From Chitinophagaceae bacterium (GTDB taxonomy: Bacteria; Bacteroidota; Bacteroidia; Chitinophagales; Chitinophagaceae): DNA of 48,220 nucleotides. The translations under genes were made by a program, and so were the position numbers. Shown here piece by piece: positions 1-9,215 of the stretch (the stretch's first letter is position 1; every line of letters starts with the position of its first letter). The stretch is from NCBI GenBank assembly GCA_025933775.1, contig JAICZH010000009.1, positions 1 through 48,220 on the forward strand. The letters run 5' to 3'. A model generated the notes under the pieces. That model saw only the letters and a list, made by a program, of their open reading frames with translations, was not told the origin of the DNA and did no database searches.

Positions 1-183
1 AGCATCTATTATTTGCACCAAAGTATCATACAAGGGATTTGCTGCAAGCACATCATAAGTGGTCATGTTTTTATACCTGTTTACATCTTGTGGTGTTCCA
101 CCGGTTATATAATTTTTTTTGCATGCTGCAAAAACTATTATCACCATTAAAAAAAGAATTGTATTTAATAATATTTTTTTCAT
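1..183 (-). CDS. Fasciclin-like (FAS1) lipoprotein, N-terminal part only
   Basis: The reverse strand opens with ATG at 183 and stays open for 61 codons to the window edge, so the C-terminus lies outside the window. The start is a lipoprotein signal peptide: MKKILL, a hydrophobic stretch, then FAAC-KK with the lipidated cysteine at residue 21. The segment that follows (about residues 40-61, TTYDVLAANPLYDTLVQII) resembles the beginning of a fasciclin/FAS1 domain. It is the third gene of a SusC-SusD-this order, 42 bases after the SusD stop codon, and is presumably co-transcribed. FAS1 lipoproteins often follow SusC/SusD pairs in Bacteroidota and probably sit on the cell surface, where they may help bind polymer. 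The family call rests on a short stretch; gene presence and lipoprotein nature are firmer. Confidence 0.72.
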   Translation of the reverse strand, partial: MKKILLNTILFLMVIIVFAACKKNYITGGTPQDVNRYKNMTTYDVLAANPLYDTLVQIIDA

Positions 184-225
184 TTTAATTATTTTAAAAA
201 AATTTATTTTAATCTATTGAATAAT

Positions 226-1806
226 TTATTTATGGGTTGCCCACCATGTATTTTGGGTCAATAAATTATCCTGCGGAAAAAGTGTTCCCATATCAAGCGG
301 CCAGTAATATCCTTTGTTGGCCGGGCTTACCCTGTCGCTTTGATAGCCTACATATTCGAGCCATCCCTGAGTGGGTTCAGTGCGGATAAGATCATAAAAC
401 CACCAGCCTTCACCTATTAATTCCCGACCTCTTTCTATTACCACTTCATCGAGCATGTCGTACTGGTTGGTTGGGTTTTGATATTCTGTAATGCCTGCCC
501 TGTCTTCTGTTTTGGCTAAATCAGTTCTTGCTCCTTCAAGGTCTCCGGTAGAAGCCAATGCTTCTGCATCTAATAAAATAATATCCGACAGGCGGAACAA
601 GACTAAATTGTTATTGATATAAGGATATGATTTGGAGTCAGGCTGCTGATAATTAAAATTGCTGTATTTCAACATCAGGTAGCCCGCAGGGTCGCTGTTT
701 GCAGCCGGTACTGATTTTAAAATGGCTTTATAACGTGCATCATTTGTTGTATCAAAAAATTGATCAACAAAACCACCCGATAAAGAAATCCATGAACTGC
801 TGTTTACATTATCAACTATCGGGCCTTTTAAAAAGGTATTACCAAAAAAATCAAAATTGGCTTCTGCCCAATTAATAGAATTATCGTCGCCCTGTGTGTA
901 TTGTGTTTTAAAATTAGGATCATTAGGATTGTATTGCATTGATAATTCAAATATGCTTTCTGATGAAGATTGCCCTTTCCAAATATTGGTATAAGTATTC
1001 ATTGGCTCAAGAGAATAACCGCCATTATTGATTACTTCCATACATGCATTATGTGCATTAGCATAATCATGCCTCCATGCATACATATGTGCGAGCAATG
1101 CATACACGCTTCCTTTGTTAGCACGAATTGATTGGACAGGATCACCACCAGAAAAATTAAGATAACCGGAAGCTTTTTTTAGATCTGCAATACAACTATC
1201 TAAAACAGTGGCTTCAGGAGTGCGTGCTATTGGTGGAATTTTTCCATAATCAACATCATTATATGTTCTGGTAACATATACCGGATCGCCCCACACACGA
1301 ATCATATAGAAATAAGCATAAGACCGCATGAACAGCGCTTCTCCCAAATATGCTTTCTTTATACTTTCACTCGTAAAAAGTGAAGTTGACATTTGAGGAA
1401 CATTTTGCAAAATCAAATTGCATTGTGCAATCAATTGATAAAAACGAGACCAGTTTTGTAAAGAGGGTTCGAGGTATGGCACATAAGAAAAATTAAAGTT
1501 GCCTCCACTGTAAGGATTATGGGTGCTGATAGGGCTGTAGTTCCACCAATTTGGGTAGGATGCTTCAAATATTCCTGAAGCCAGATCGCCATTGATAAAA
1601 TAAGAACGATCTTTTCTTAAACTGGAACGCAATTGGCCGTACATAGCAAGCGTAGCTTGCTCTACAGACTGTTGCGACGTCCAGAATTCAGCTCCATAAG
1701 TAGATGTAATCGGCGCCTGGTTAATATATTTCTTACATGAAACTCCTGCGAAACAAATAACTATTAGCAGTGATATTATTTTAATTAAAGAATATTGCTT
1801 GTTCAT
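226..1806 (-). CDS. RagB/SusD family outer-membrane glycan-binding lipoprotein
   Basis: SusD-like surface lipoprotein (526 aa, normal family length) that caps a SusC barrel and delivers oligosaccharides to it. The N-terminus is a signal peptide ending in AGVSC-KK, with the lipidated cysteine at residue 24. TPR-like helical features of the family follow: EALFMRSYAYFYMIRVWGDP around residues 155-175, an 'NKGSVYALLAHMYAW' helix around 230, and the C-terminal 'LLDAEALAS...ARTDLAKTEDRAG' and 'VIERGRELIGEGWWFYDLIR' signatures. The gene starts 17 bases after the susC stop codon, so the two form a classic pair transcribed from upstream of susC. The substrate cannot be read from the sequence. Nearby GH30 genes on the same strand suggest a beta-glucan, but about 14 kb of unrelated genes lies between, so that link is weak. 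Confidence 0.95.
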   Translation of the reverse strand: MNKQYSLIKIISLLIVICFAGVSCKKYINQAPITSTYGAEFWTSQQSVEQATLAMYGQLRSSLRKDRSYFINGDLASGIFEASYPNWWNYSPISTHNPYSGGNFNFSYVPYLEPSLQNWSRFYQLIAQCNLILQNVPQMSTSLFTSESIKKAYLGEALFMRSYAYFYMIRVWGDPVYVTRTYNDVDYGKIPPIARTPEATVLDSCIADLKKASGYLNFSGGDPVQSIRANKGSVYALLAHMYAWRHDYANAHNACMEVINNGGYSLEPMNTYTNIWKGQSSSESIFELSMQYNPNDPNFKTQYTQGDDNSINWAEANFDFFGNTFLKGPIVDNVNSSSWISLSGGFVDQFFDTTNDARYKAILKSVPAANSDPAGYLMLKYSNFNYQQPDSKSYPYINNNLVLFRLSDIILLDAEALASTGDLEGARTDLAKTEDRAGITEYQNPTNQYDMLDEVVIERGRELIGEGWWFYDLIRTEPTQGWLEYVGYQSDRVSPANKGYYWPLDMGTLFPQDNLLTQNTWWATHK

Positions 1807-1823
1807 TTTGTTTATTTAAAATT

Positions 1824-4800
1824 TTAAAATTGTACATCGGCTCCAAGAGTAATCTCTGTAGGAGTAGGATATAAACCTCCCGTATAAATTCCTAATTCAT
1901 CAACCAATTCAGGATTGGGCATCGTTCCTTTTTTTAAGGTAAGCACATTGTCAACAGTGCCATAAACGCTCAGTCCTTTTATTTTTAATTTTTGAATAAT
2001 TGATTGAGGAAACGCATAACTTAATGAAATGCTTTTTACTTTAAAATAACTTCCATCTTCATTGAACTGACTTGATATTGGAATGTATTGATAATAACTT
2101 GGCCCAAATGGATTGATGGACGGGAAATCAGCTTTATAATTTGGATCCGCTTTTAATTTTTGGGGAGTCCAGTAATTAATACCGCTTAAATCAGGAAGCC
2201 GGTATGAAGCAAAGGAGTTTATGCTGCTTGAATAACCTCCTACAATATTGCTGATCTGCTGTTGAAAAAAAGTATTTACAATAGTTCTTTTCCATGTAAA
2301 TATGCTAAGCACACTCAACGAAAAATTTTTATAAGAAAAATTATTTACCCAGCCGCCGGTGAATTTTGGATTAGGATCGCCGGTAGGAACACGGTCGCCA
2401 TAAGCTGCGCCATTATCTTCATCGGGCCATACATCGCCAATATTATTTACATCTTCCCATTTAGGATCACCGGGAACTACTTTGTGATTACCTTTAAAAT
2501 AAGTAAGGCCAACGCCGGTAATAGGATTAAAAGGTATTTCACTTTGATTATTATATACACCCTGGTATTTTAATTGAAACATTTCATAAATGGGCTGGCC
2601 TACGGCAAATATTCTTGATACGCCATAATAATCATCAATTACAAAAGTGCGGTTGTTATTGGGTAATTTGGCAATGGCATTTTTATTATGCGAAATAGTT
2701 ATCTGCATATCCCATTGCAAAGGACTTTTAGGTGAAAGATTATGCGTACTAAGAGTAATATCCATTCCGCGGTTGCTTACCCAAAGATCATGAGCATTGA
2801 AGTTTACACTTTGAAAGCCTGTATAAAAAGGTAATTGAAAATCGTAATAATCATCTTTCGATAATTTTTCATATACATCAAAAGCGAGCGTTATTCTGTT
2901 GTTGAATAATTGTGCGTCAACTCCAAAATCTTTTTGCTCTGTCTTTGTCCATGTAAGATTATTTTTTGTTAAACCATTAGTGTAGCTTGGTTGTATAGCC
3001 ACGCTGCCATTGTAAGTGCCGGGAATACCGTAAGAATTGTAAGGAGCATAAAAATCGGGCGACTGATTGCCGGAAATGCCGTAGCTGCCACGAAGCTTTA
3101 AAAATGGAATTACATTTTTTATTTTATCCATAAATTTTTCTTCGGATACGATCCAACCTATACCGCCCGCAGGAAAGTATCCCCATTTTGTATTTGTTCC
3201 AAAACGTGAAGATGCATCGGTGCGATAGGAACCGTACAATAAATATTTATTATCAAAATCATATTGACCCTGTCCTATAAATGAAAGTAATCCATCGGCA
3301 GCATAGCTTGAGTGGCCACTCAGGTCTGATTGCGGAATGCCGCTTACCACTTGTATATTATTGGAAGGAACATTATAGCCGGACACTACATTATTGTTTG
3401 AAACATCAGCATTGAATTGCTGTGAGCCTGTTATAGCAAAGTTGTGAACGTGTTTACCGGCTTCAATTTTCTTAATAAAATTTAATGTGTTTGAAATAAA
3501 ATAAGTTGAATAAGTTCCTTTATCTGATTCTGCATACGAAGGTTGTGCATCTGCATCAGGATTCTTTGCAGCTACTTCATCAATATTTGATGGTTGAAAA
3601 TAATCTCTGTTGGTGGATGAAACATTTGCTGCGCCCTGAAAAGTATACTTAAGTGACGGCAATACTTTATAATTTAAAGTAAAGGAAGCATTGTAATAAT
3701 CATTAATATTTTTATTTCTTAATTTGCTGTAAATGCCTGTAAAATTGGAAGAATCAAAACCTGTTAACAGATAAAATGATGATGGTTGACTGGAGCCACT
3801 TACGGGAGTGTTATCATCACTGTTGCCGTAATATTTTCTTCCACGCTGGCGATCATTTTTTGCAAAGGATACAATTAGCTGGCTGTTTAACCTGGAACTT
3901 ATTTTGAAATCAAAATTACCACGCATGCTGTAGCGCTTAAATCCAAAATCTTCAATAATTCCTTTTTCATCATAATAGTTAGCGCTTATTCTGTAGTTTA
4001 CATTTTCGTTGGCTGCAGATACTGTTGCATCCACATTTTGTACCGATCCTGTTCTATAAAATAATCCCTGCCAGTCGGTAGCATTATTAAAATAAGGATT
4101 TAAGCTGTCAGTTAAAATTTGTGGAAGGCTCGCTAATTGACCAGGCATAGCATATTGATTAATGATATTTAATTTTTCTTTTCTTTCTGCAGCGCCCGTT
4201 GCTGTTTGCAAAAGATTGGGCTGTTGAGTAACGCCTCCATACATATTTACCCTGAACTCTGGCTTACCCAAAGCGCCTTTTTTTGTTTTGATATAAACCA
4301 CACCATTAGCCCCTCGTGAGCCCCATGCAGCGGTAGCCGCAGCATCTTTTTGTACATCTACACTTTCAATATCATTAATATTTATTCCTGCCAAATAATT
4401 AGTACCGGTTACATCAAACGCATTAGAAATATCTTCGGGGTTTGTAGGAACGCCATCAATAACATACAACGGGCTACTTAATGCATGAGCCTGCGCTACA
4501 TTGTTGTCACCTATATTAGTATTTACTCTTGTGTTTCCTCTTACAACAATTGTTGGCGCTACACCCGGCTCGCCAGAACCGATCTGTACATTTAATCCTG
4601 CAACACGCCCCTGCAACAATTGATCAACACTTGGCGCTGGAAGATTTTCAATATCCTTTGATAAAACGGTTGAGATAGCCGATGTTGTTTTTCTTTTTGA
4701 TTGAGATTGCACGCCCACAATCACCACATCATTCAATTGATTGGAAGTTTCATTCAATGTTATGGAAACACTGTTTTCATTGGCAGGCACAGTTACCGAT

Positions 4801-5054
4801 TTGGTTTGGTAACCTACAAATGAAATGGCAAGTGTTGTTTTTCCATTGGGAACCGTTAATTCAAATTTACCATCTGCTTTTGTGATGGTATTTTTTTTAA
4901 TGCTCTTTACAGAAATTGTTGCGCCTTCCAAGAGATTGTTCTTTGCATCGCGTACTACGCCGCTAATCGTTCGTTGCTGCGCCATACAGGTTGCTGATAA
5001 AAAAAGGAAAGCCATCATGCAAAAACTGTAATGAAGTAATGTCGCTTTTTTCAT
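1824..5054 (-). CDS. SusC/RagA family TonB-linked outer-membrane receptor
   Basis: TonB-dependent transporter of the SusC type (1076 aa) that imports oligosaccharides across the outer membrane with its SusD partner. A signal peptide (residues about 1-26, ending ATCMAQQ) is followed by a CarboxypepD-regulatory-like beta-sandwich (about 28-115: ISGVVRDAKNN.LEGATISVK). A plug domain follows (about 120-260) with the SusC hallmarks LLQGRVAGLNVQ, VIDGVP, and DIESVDVQKDAAATAAWGSR.ANGVV. The rest is the 22-stranded barrel, ending in the aromatic terminus LGADVQF. No extra N-terminal STN domain is seen, so direct anti-sigma signalling is not suggested. Three LacI-type operators upstream point to repressor control. 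Start ATG at 5054 fits the signal peptide. Confidence 0.95.
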   Translation of the reverse strand: MKKATLLHYSFCMMAFLFLSATCMAQQRTISGVVRDAKNNLLEGATISVKSIKKNTITKADGKFELTVPNGKTTLAISFVGYQTKSVTVPANENSVSITLNETSNQLNDVVIVGVQSQSKRKTTSAISTVLSKDIENLPAPSVDQLLQGRVAGLNVQIGSGEPGVAPTIVVRGNTRVNTNIGDNNVAQAHALSSPLYVIDGVPTNPEDISNAFDVTGTNYLAGININDIESVDVQKDAAATAAWGSRGANGVVYIKTKKGALGKPEFRVNMYGGVTQQPNLLQTATGAAERKEKLNIINQYAMPGQLASLPQILTDSLNPYFNNATDWQGLFYRTGSVQNVDATVSAANENVNYRISANYYDEKGIIEDFGFKRYSMRGNFDFKISSRLNSQLIVSFAKNDRQRGRKYYGNSDDNTPVSGSSQPSSFYLLTGFDSSNFTGIYSKLRNKNINDYYNASFTLNYKVLPSLKYTFQGAANVSSTNRDYFQPSNIDEVAAKNPDADAQPSYAESDKGTYSTYFISNTLNFIKKIEAGKHVHNFAITGSQQFNADVSNNNVVSGYNVPSNNIQVVSGIPQSDLSGHSSYAADGLLSFIGQGQYDFDNKYLLYGSYRTDASSRFGTNTKWGYFPAGGIGWIVSEEKFMDKIKNVIPFLKLRGSYGISGNQSPDFYAPYNSYGIPGTYNGSVAIQPSYTNGLTKNNLTWTKTEQKDFGVDAQLFNNRITLAFDVYEKLSKDDYYDFQLPFYTGFQSVNFNAHDLWVSNRGMDITLSTHNLSPKSPLQWDMQITISHNKNAIAKLPNNNRTFVIDDYYGVSRIFAVGQPIYEMFQLKYQGVYNNQSEIPFNPITGVGLTYFKGNHKVVPGDPKWEDVNNIGDVWPDEDNGAAYGDRVPTGDPNPKFTGGWVNNFSYKNFSLSVLSIFTWKRTIVNTFFQQQISNIVGGYSSSINSFASYRLPDLSGINYWTPQKLKADPNYKADFPSINPFGPSYYQYIPISSQFNEDGSYFKVKSISLSYAFPQSIIQKLKIKGLSVYGTVDNVLTLKKGTMPNPELVDELGIYTGGLYPTPTEITLGADVQF

Positions 5055-5264
5055 TTGCTTGTTCGTTTAAAAAAAAAAATTAATAACTGCAAAACCATTT
5101 TTTTTTTTTAATTCATAATTTTTAAGTGAATTAAAATTTCATTTTTTCAGGTAGTGAAACATTCGGGTTGAAATCGTTCTGTTAACAAAATGTTATCACC
5201 AAATTGACATTAATTTTTTTAAAATGATGCATGATGAAAGCTGCCGGAAGCAAAATTTAGTTAC

Positions 5265-5343
5265 GCAAACGATTGAAAAAGCAACGCAAACGATTGCGCT
5301 ATTTTTAAACAATTTTGAGAAGGGAAGTTGTGCAATCGTTTGC
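5265..5343. promoter_or_regulatory. Cluster of three LacI/PurR-type operator palindromes
   Basis: Three sites fit GCAAnCGnTTGC, a CG-centred palindrome of the kind bound by LacI/GalR-family repressors. They are 5265-5276 (one mismatch in the last base), 5286-5297 (perfect) and 5332-5343 (perfect, opposite orientation of the asymmetric core). The first two centres are exactly 21 bp apart, two helical turns, which suits cooperative binding; the third is 46 bp further. They lie 211-289 bases upstream of the susC start codon. The motif is seen directly. The regulator family is inferred from known LacI-family half-sites such as PurR, and no LacI gene is in the window. Confidence 0.72.
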
Positions 5344-5445
5344 TCTGGAAATAATAATTGCCACGAACTTGCCCGCGACACCCAGGTGCACGAATAAGAC
5401 GTTTGTAATTTTTATCTTGAATTGTGGATTAAGATGTCTTGGGAG

Positions 5446-5475
5446 ACCTAACAGGTTTTTGGAAACCAGTTAGGT
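5446..5475. repeat. Imperfect hairpin downstream of the permease gene
   Basis: ACCTAAC (5446-5452) pairs with GTTAGGT (5469-5475), and GGTTT pairs with AAACC inside, with one A-A mismatch and a TTGG loop, giving 12 base pairs. It begins about 50 bases past the permease stop codon. Neither flank has a convincing T-run, so it may be a REP-like hairpin or RNA-stabilising structure rather than an intrinsic terminator. Confidence 0.5.
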
Positions 5476-5497
5476 TTAACTAATATTGCTAAAACTG

Positions 5498-5520
5498 GGT
5501 ATATGCGTTACCGTTATAGT
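5498..5520 (-). repeat. Dispersed gene-end motif, copy 1 of 3
   Basis: On the plus strand this reads GTATATGCGTTACCGTTATAGT after the first base. It matches 19112-19133 and 36121-36142 with a few differences. It lies 6 bases beyond the stop codon of the minus-strand permease gene. All three copies abut or overlap the 3' end of a minus-strand gene in the same orientation. Confidence 0.6.
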
Positions 5521-5526
5521 AACCAA

Positions 5527-7092
5527 TTATATTAATGGCGGCACTTCTTCAGGAACTGCATGTGGACTTGTTCCCGGCGGATATTCATCTGGATGACGCA
5601 CTTTACTATGAAAACGACTGTAACTAAAATAAATAATAAACCCGATGAGCAACCAACCGATAAGCCTTGCCCAGTTGGTCCATCCCAGCCCGAATACCAT
5701 AGCGCCGCATACCAAAATTCCCAGGATAGAAACCAGGCCCACTGCCGGAACCCTGAAACCTCTTTTGATATCAGGATGTTTTTTACGCATGATCCACACA
5801 CCGGCACATACGAGCATAAATGCGAATAAAGTTCCGATGCTTGTCATGTCTCCCACAATATCTTCAGGAATGAATGCAGAAAAAGCTCCCACCAATATTA
5901 AAAATATCCAGTTGGATTTATAAGGTGTTTTAAATTTTGGATGAACTTTTGAAAACACGGGTGGTACTAATCCATCTTTGCTCATAGAATAAAATACTCT
6001 TGACTGGCCCATGAGCATTACCAATATCACAGAGGAAAATCCTAACAAAATGGCTATCGTTACCAGATCGCTTAGCCACTTATACGCTGGAACCCACACT
6101 CCGCCTATCATTGAGCCACTCATGTGCTCGATGGCATATACCACAGACGCTTCTTTTCCCTGCGTTCTGAAATCATGCACGGATGCTACACCCGTCAGCA
6201 CATAAGAAAAAAGAATATAAAGAATGGTACAAATTATTAATGATCCTAAGATACCAATTGGCATATCGCGTTTTGGATTTTTTGTTTCCTGCGCCGCCGT
6301 GGAAACAGCATCAAAACCAATGAAAGCAAAGAACACAACTCCCGCCGCTCCTAATATTCCGAGCAGTCCGCCAAAATGATGCGCTACTCCTTGCGGATCA
6401 ACATAAGTAGAATTTGCAGGAATAAAAGGCGTATGATTTTCGGGCCGGATGTATTCCCATCCAAAACAAATTACCACAATTACAATAGCAACTTTTAAAA
6501 CCACAATGATGGCATTTACCAAAGCCGATTCCTGCATTCCTCTTATCAATAAAAGTGTTAGTATAAAAACAATGCATAAAGCAGGAATATTCATAATGCC
6601 CTGATTGGTTACATGCCCTGCTGCATCATGTAACTTTTCAAACGGAGAATGGCACCATTCATAAGGGACTCGCAATCCAAAAATTTCAAGCAGCTTATTA
6701 AAATACTGGCTCCAGCTTATGGCAACTGTTGCTGCGCCCACGGCATATTCCAAAACCAAATCCCATCCGATGATCCATGCAATAAATTCGCCCATCGTTG
6801 CATAAGAATAAGTGTAAGCGCTTCCTGCAATTGGAATCATTGATGCAAATTCTGCATAACATAAACCGGCAAATGCACAACCGATGGATGCAATTATAAA
6901 ACCAATTACCACCGATGGGCCGGCATTTTGTGCAGCCGCATCAGCGGTTCTTACAAAAAGCCCGGCGCCAATAATTGCGCCTATTCCAAGTGCAACTAAA
7001 TTTCCCGCGCCCAATGTTCTTTTAAGTGTATTGCCGGAATCACTCGCTTCAGCCATTAAAACATTTATTGGCTTGGTTACAAATAAACGCAT
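5527..7092 (-). CDS. APC-superfamily amino-acid permease (cationic amino-acid transporter-like)
   Basis: Inner-membrane amino-acid transporter of 521 aa. After a short soluble start the first membrane segment carries the APC hallmark GIGAIIGAGLFV (about residues 36-47), followed by the second-segment pattern AGLCYAEFASMIPIAGSAYTY (about 75-95) and 'GWDLVLEYAVGAATVAISWS' (about 108-127). The 'FFAFIGFDAVSTAAQETKNPKRDMPIGI' loop (about 258-285) is typical of the bacterial CAT/YfnA-like branch. Twelve or more hydrophobic segments are visible. The C-terminus is a soluble proline-rich tail (PDEYPPGTSPHAVPEEVPP). The gene is divergent from the gltP-like symporter, sharing a 128-base control region. 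Substrate (basic or neutral amino acids) is not decided by the sequence. Confidence 0.9.
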   Translation of the reverse strand: MRLFVTKPINVLMAEASDSGNTLKRTLGAGNLVALGIGAIIGAGLFVRTADAAAQNAGPSVVIGFIIASIGCAFAGLCYAEFASMIPIAGSAYTYSYATMGEFIAWIIGWDLVLEYAVGAATVAISWSQYFNKLLEIFGLRVPYEWCHSPFEKLHDAAGHVTNQGIMNIPALCIVFILTLLLIRGMQESALVNAIIVVLKVAIVIVVICFGWEYIRPENHTPFIPANSTYVDPQGVAHHFGGLLGILGAAGVVFFAFIGFDAVSTAAQETKNPKRDMPIGILGSLIICTILYILFSYVLTGVASVHDFRTQGKEASVVYAIEHMSGSMIGGVWVPAYKWLSDLVTIAILLGFSSVILVMLMGQSRVFYSMSKDGLVPPVFSKVHPKFKTPYKSNWIFLILVGAFSAFIPEDIVGDMTSIGTLFAFMLVCAGVWIMRKKHPDIKRGFRVPAVGLVSILGILVCGAMVFGLGWTNWARLIGWLLIGFIIYFSYSRFHSKVRHPDEYPPGTSPHAVPEEVPPLI

Positions 7093-7220
7093 GTATTAAA
7101 ATTATTTTGTTTAAAAATATAAAACGGTAAAGTAAACAATTAATTTTTAAAATTGATAAACGCTTATATATTTTTTAAACAGAAGTTAGTACACATTTTA
7201 AATTATATTGCAAAAATTAT

Positions 7221-8474
7221 ATGAATAGAATGGCTGCTGCTGCTTCCAATAAAAATAAACTTACCATTTACATCCTCATTGCAATGCTTGCCGGATGTGT
7301 GCTGGGATATATTGTTCATGAAAATGCATCTGAAAGTTTTATTGCATCTTTTGCGGTTGATATGAATTTACTTACTACTATTTTTTTACGTTTGGTTCAA
7401 ATGATTATTGCACCGCTGGTGTTTTCTATTTTAGTGGTGGGTATTGCAAAGCTGGGCGATTTAAAAACTGTCGGGCGAATCGGCGGAAAAGCGTTGCTGT
7501 GGTTTGTTTCAGCATCTTTAGTAAGTCTTTTTATCGGGCTTATTTTAGTTAATTATTTTAAACCAGGCGCATCTATCAATCTTAATTTATCCGATACTGC
7601 TGAAGCAAAAAATTTAATGACAAATACACAGTTTTCTTTAAGCAGTTTTGTAGAACATGTTTTTCCAAAAAGTATTTTTAATGCATTGGCATCAAATGAA
7701 ATTTTACAAATTGTAGTTTTTAGTATTTTCTTTGGCATTGCCGCAACTGCAATTGGCGAGTATGCGTTACCGTTAGTAAAATTATTGGAAAGATTATCGC
7801 ACATCATTTTAAAAATGGTAGATTATGTAATGAACTTTGCGCCGCTTGGGGTATTCGGCGCACTCGCTGCAGTTATTGCTACCAAAGGGCTTGAAGTATT
7901 TACTTTTTATGGCAACTATCTTTTCTTTTTTATAATCGGCATTTTTATTTTGTGGCTTATATTAATTGGAGTTGGATATTTAATTTTAAGAAAAAGAACT
8001 TCACACCTTTTAAAAAGAATTGCACAACCATTATTAGTTGCTTTCGGTACCACCAGCAGTGAAGCGGTTTTTCCTAAATTAACTGAAGAACTGGAACGCT
8101 TTGGATGCCCCGAAAAAATTGTTGCCTTTACGCTTCCGTTAGGTTATAGTTTTAATCTTGATGGAAGCATGATGTATATGACCTTTGCAAGCATTGCCAT
8201 TGCGCAGGCGTATAATATTCACATGGATTTGGGAACACAAATTACTATGCTATTAGTATTAATGCTTACCAGCAAAGGAATTGCAGGAGTGCCAAGAGCC
8301 TCGCTGGTAGTGGTTTTGGCAACATGCAGTATGTTTCACATCCCACCTGCGGGAATTGCTTTAATATTGCCGATTGATCATTTTTGCGATATGTTTCGCA
8401 CCATGACCAATGTGCTCGGAAATGCTTTGGCAACTTCTGCAGTAAGTAAATGGGAAGGCGAGCTTGCTAATTAA
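7221..8474 (+). CDS. Dicarboxylate/amino acid:cation symporter (DAACS, GltP/DctA type)
   Basis: Inner-membrane symporter for glutamate, aspartate or C4-dicarboxylates (417 aa, usual length). The family signatures are clear and in order: a serine-rich hairpin segment TTSSEAVFPKLTEELERFG (about residues 274-292), the NMDG-like GYSFNLDGSMMYMTFASIAIAQ segment (about 305-330), the second hairpin TSKGIAGVPRASLVV (about 350-365), and the substrate-site helix DHFCDMFRTMTNVLGNALAT (about 386-405), with the Asp and Arg/Thr/Asn positions that bind carboxylate and cation. It begins a plus-strand series with the DedA gene 19 bases downstream, then MFS and GT9. Co-transcription with the DedA gene is likely; a shared function is not obvious. 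Confidence 0.93.
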   Translation: MNRMAAAASNKNKLTIYILIAMLAGCVLGYIVHENASESFIASFAVDMNLLTTIFLRLVQMIIAPLVFSILVVGIAKLGDLKTVGRIGGKALLWFVSASLVSLFIGLILVNYFKPGASINLNLSDTAEAKNLMTNTQFSLSSFVEHVFPKSIFNALASNEILQIVVFSIFFGIAATAIGEYALPLVKLLERLSHIILKMVDYVMNFAPLGVFGALAAVIATKGLEVFTFYGNYLFFFIIGIFILWLILIGVGYLILRKRTSHLLKRIAQPLLVAFGTTSSEAVFPKLTEELERFGCPEKIVAFTLPLGYSFNLDGSMMYMTFASIAIAQAYNIHMDLGTQITMLLVLMLTSKGIAGVPRASLVVVLATCSMFHIPPAGIALILPIDHFCDMFRTMTNVLGNALATSAVSKWEGELAN

Positions 8475-8493
8475 ATTTTAAAAAGATATTTCT

Positions 8494-9210
8494 GTGGAAT
8501 TATTATACATTTTAGAAATAAGCATCAGGGATTTATTAAATCCGCAATTCTACATTCAGCATGGCGGCTTGTGGATGATATTATTTATTGTATTTGCAGA
8601 AACAGGTTTGTTTGCTGGTTTCTTTTTACCCGGCGATGCATTACTTTTTGTTACCGGCATTTTTAGTTCTACTACCAAAAATATTCCGGGCATTGTTGCC
8701 TCTGCATTGTTTGAAACTAACAATCAATGGATAGATCTTTTAGTTTTATGGTTCTTGATTTCTATTGCGGGTATTCTCGGAAACTTTGTTGGTTATTGGT
8801 TTGGCAGAAAAAGCGGACCTTTTTTATTTCACAGAAAAGATACTTTTTTCTTTAAGAAAAAATATTTGATACAGGCGCATGAATTTTATGAAAAGAACGG
8901 AGGACAGGCGATTGTGCTGGCCAGGTTTGTTCCTTTTGTAAGAACGTTTGCTCCGATAGTTGCCGGCATTGTTGAAATGGATTGGAAAAAATTTTCATTT
9001 TATAACACAGCAGGAAGCGTGCTGTGGGTAGGCAGTATGTTATTTGCCGGACATTTTTTGCAAACATTTATTCATCATCAGTTTCATTTTGATTTAAAAG
9101 AACACCTTGAAGTGATTGTTGTTGCAATAGTTGCTGTTACAACGATTCCGGTGTTATGGAAATTTTTTGTCCCGAAAAGAAAAACAAAAAATAATAAATC
9201 ATCTGTTTAA
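8494..9210 (+). CDS. DedA/SNARE-associated family membrane protein
   Basis: DedA-family inner-membrane protein (238 aa); members act in lipid-carrier flipping and proton-coupled envelope homeostasis. Visible motifs are ETGLFAGFFLPGDALLFVTG (about residues 36-55), GNFVGYWFGRKSGPFLF (about 98-114), and the conserved RFVPFVRTFAPIVAGIVEMDW (about 147-167), whose two arginines are characteristic. Four to six hydrophobic segments flank these. The start codon is GTG at 8494, 19 bases after the symporter stop; no nearer in-frame ATG lies upstream of the conserved region and an A-rich segment precedes it. The MFS gene begins 5 bases after the stop codon, so the two are probably translated from one message. 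Confidence 0.92.
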   Translation: MELLYILEISIRDLLNPQFYIQHGGLWMILFIVFAETGLFAGFFLPGDALLFVTGIFSSTTKNIPGIVASALFETNNQWIDLLVLWFLISIAGILGNFVGYWFGRKSGPFLFHRKDTFFFKKKYLIQAHEFYEKNGGQAIVLARFVPFVRTFAPIVAGIVEMDWKKFSFYNTAGSVLWVGSMLFAGHFLQTFIHHQFHFDLKEHLEVIVVAIVAVTTIPVLWKFFVPKRKTKNNKSSV

Positions 9211-9215
9211 AATTT

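Larger units (their letters stand above)
5055..5526. other. Intergenic region upstream of susC
   Basis: This 472-base gap separates susC from the amino-acid permease, both read leftward. It holds three palindromic operator-like sites (5265-5343), an imperfect 12-bp hairpin (5446-5475) and one copy of a dispersed 22-bp motif (5498-5520). A small perfect inverted repeat, TAACA-AAA-TGTTA, sits at 5183-5195. The 50 bases next to the susC start are A/T homopolymer. I searched for the Bacteroidota -33 TTTG / -7 TAnnTTTG promoter on the susC strand and found only poor matches, so no promoter is called. No credible coding sequence is present. Confidence 0.6.

Noticed and set aside
2262-2573. 103-aa plus-strand open frame inside susC.
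   Set aside because: It is antisense to a clear TonB receptor gene, with no family motif or ribosome-binding support.
5055-5264. Possible Bacteroidota promoter (TTTG ... TAnnTTTG) for susC.
   Set aside because: Several TTTG words exist on the minus strand but none has the right spacing to a TAnnTTTG element.
5196-5381. 61-aa frame upstream of susC, a possible leader peptide.
   Set aside because: It runs through all three operator palindromes, has no ribosome-binding site of note and no recognisable composition.
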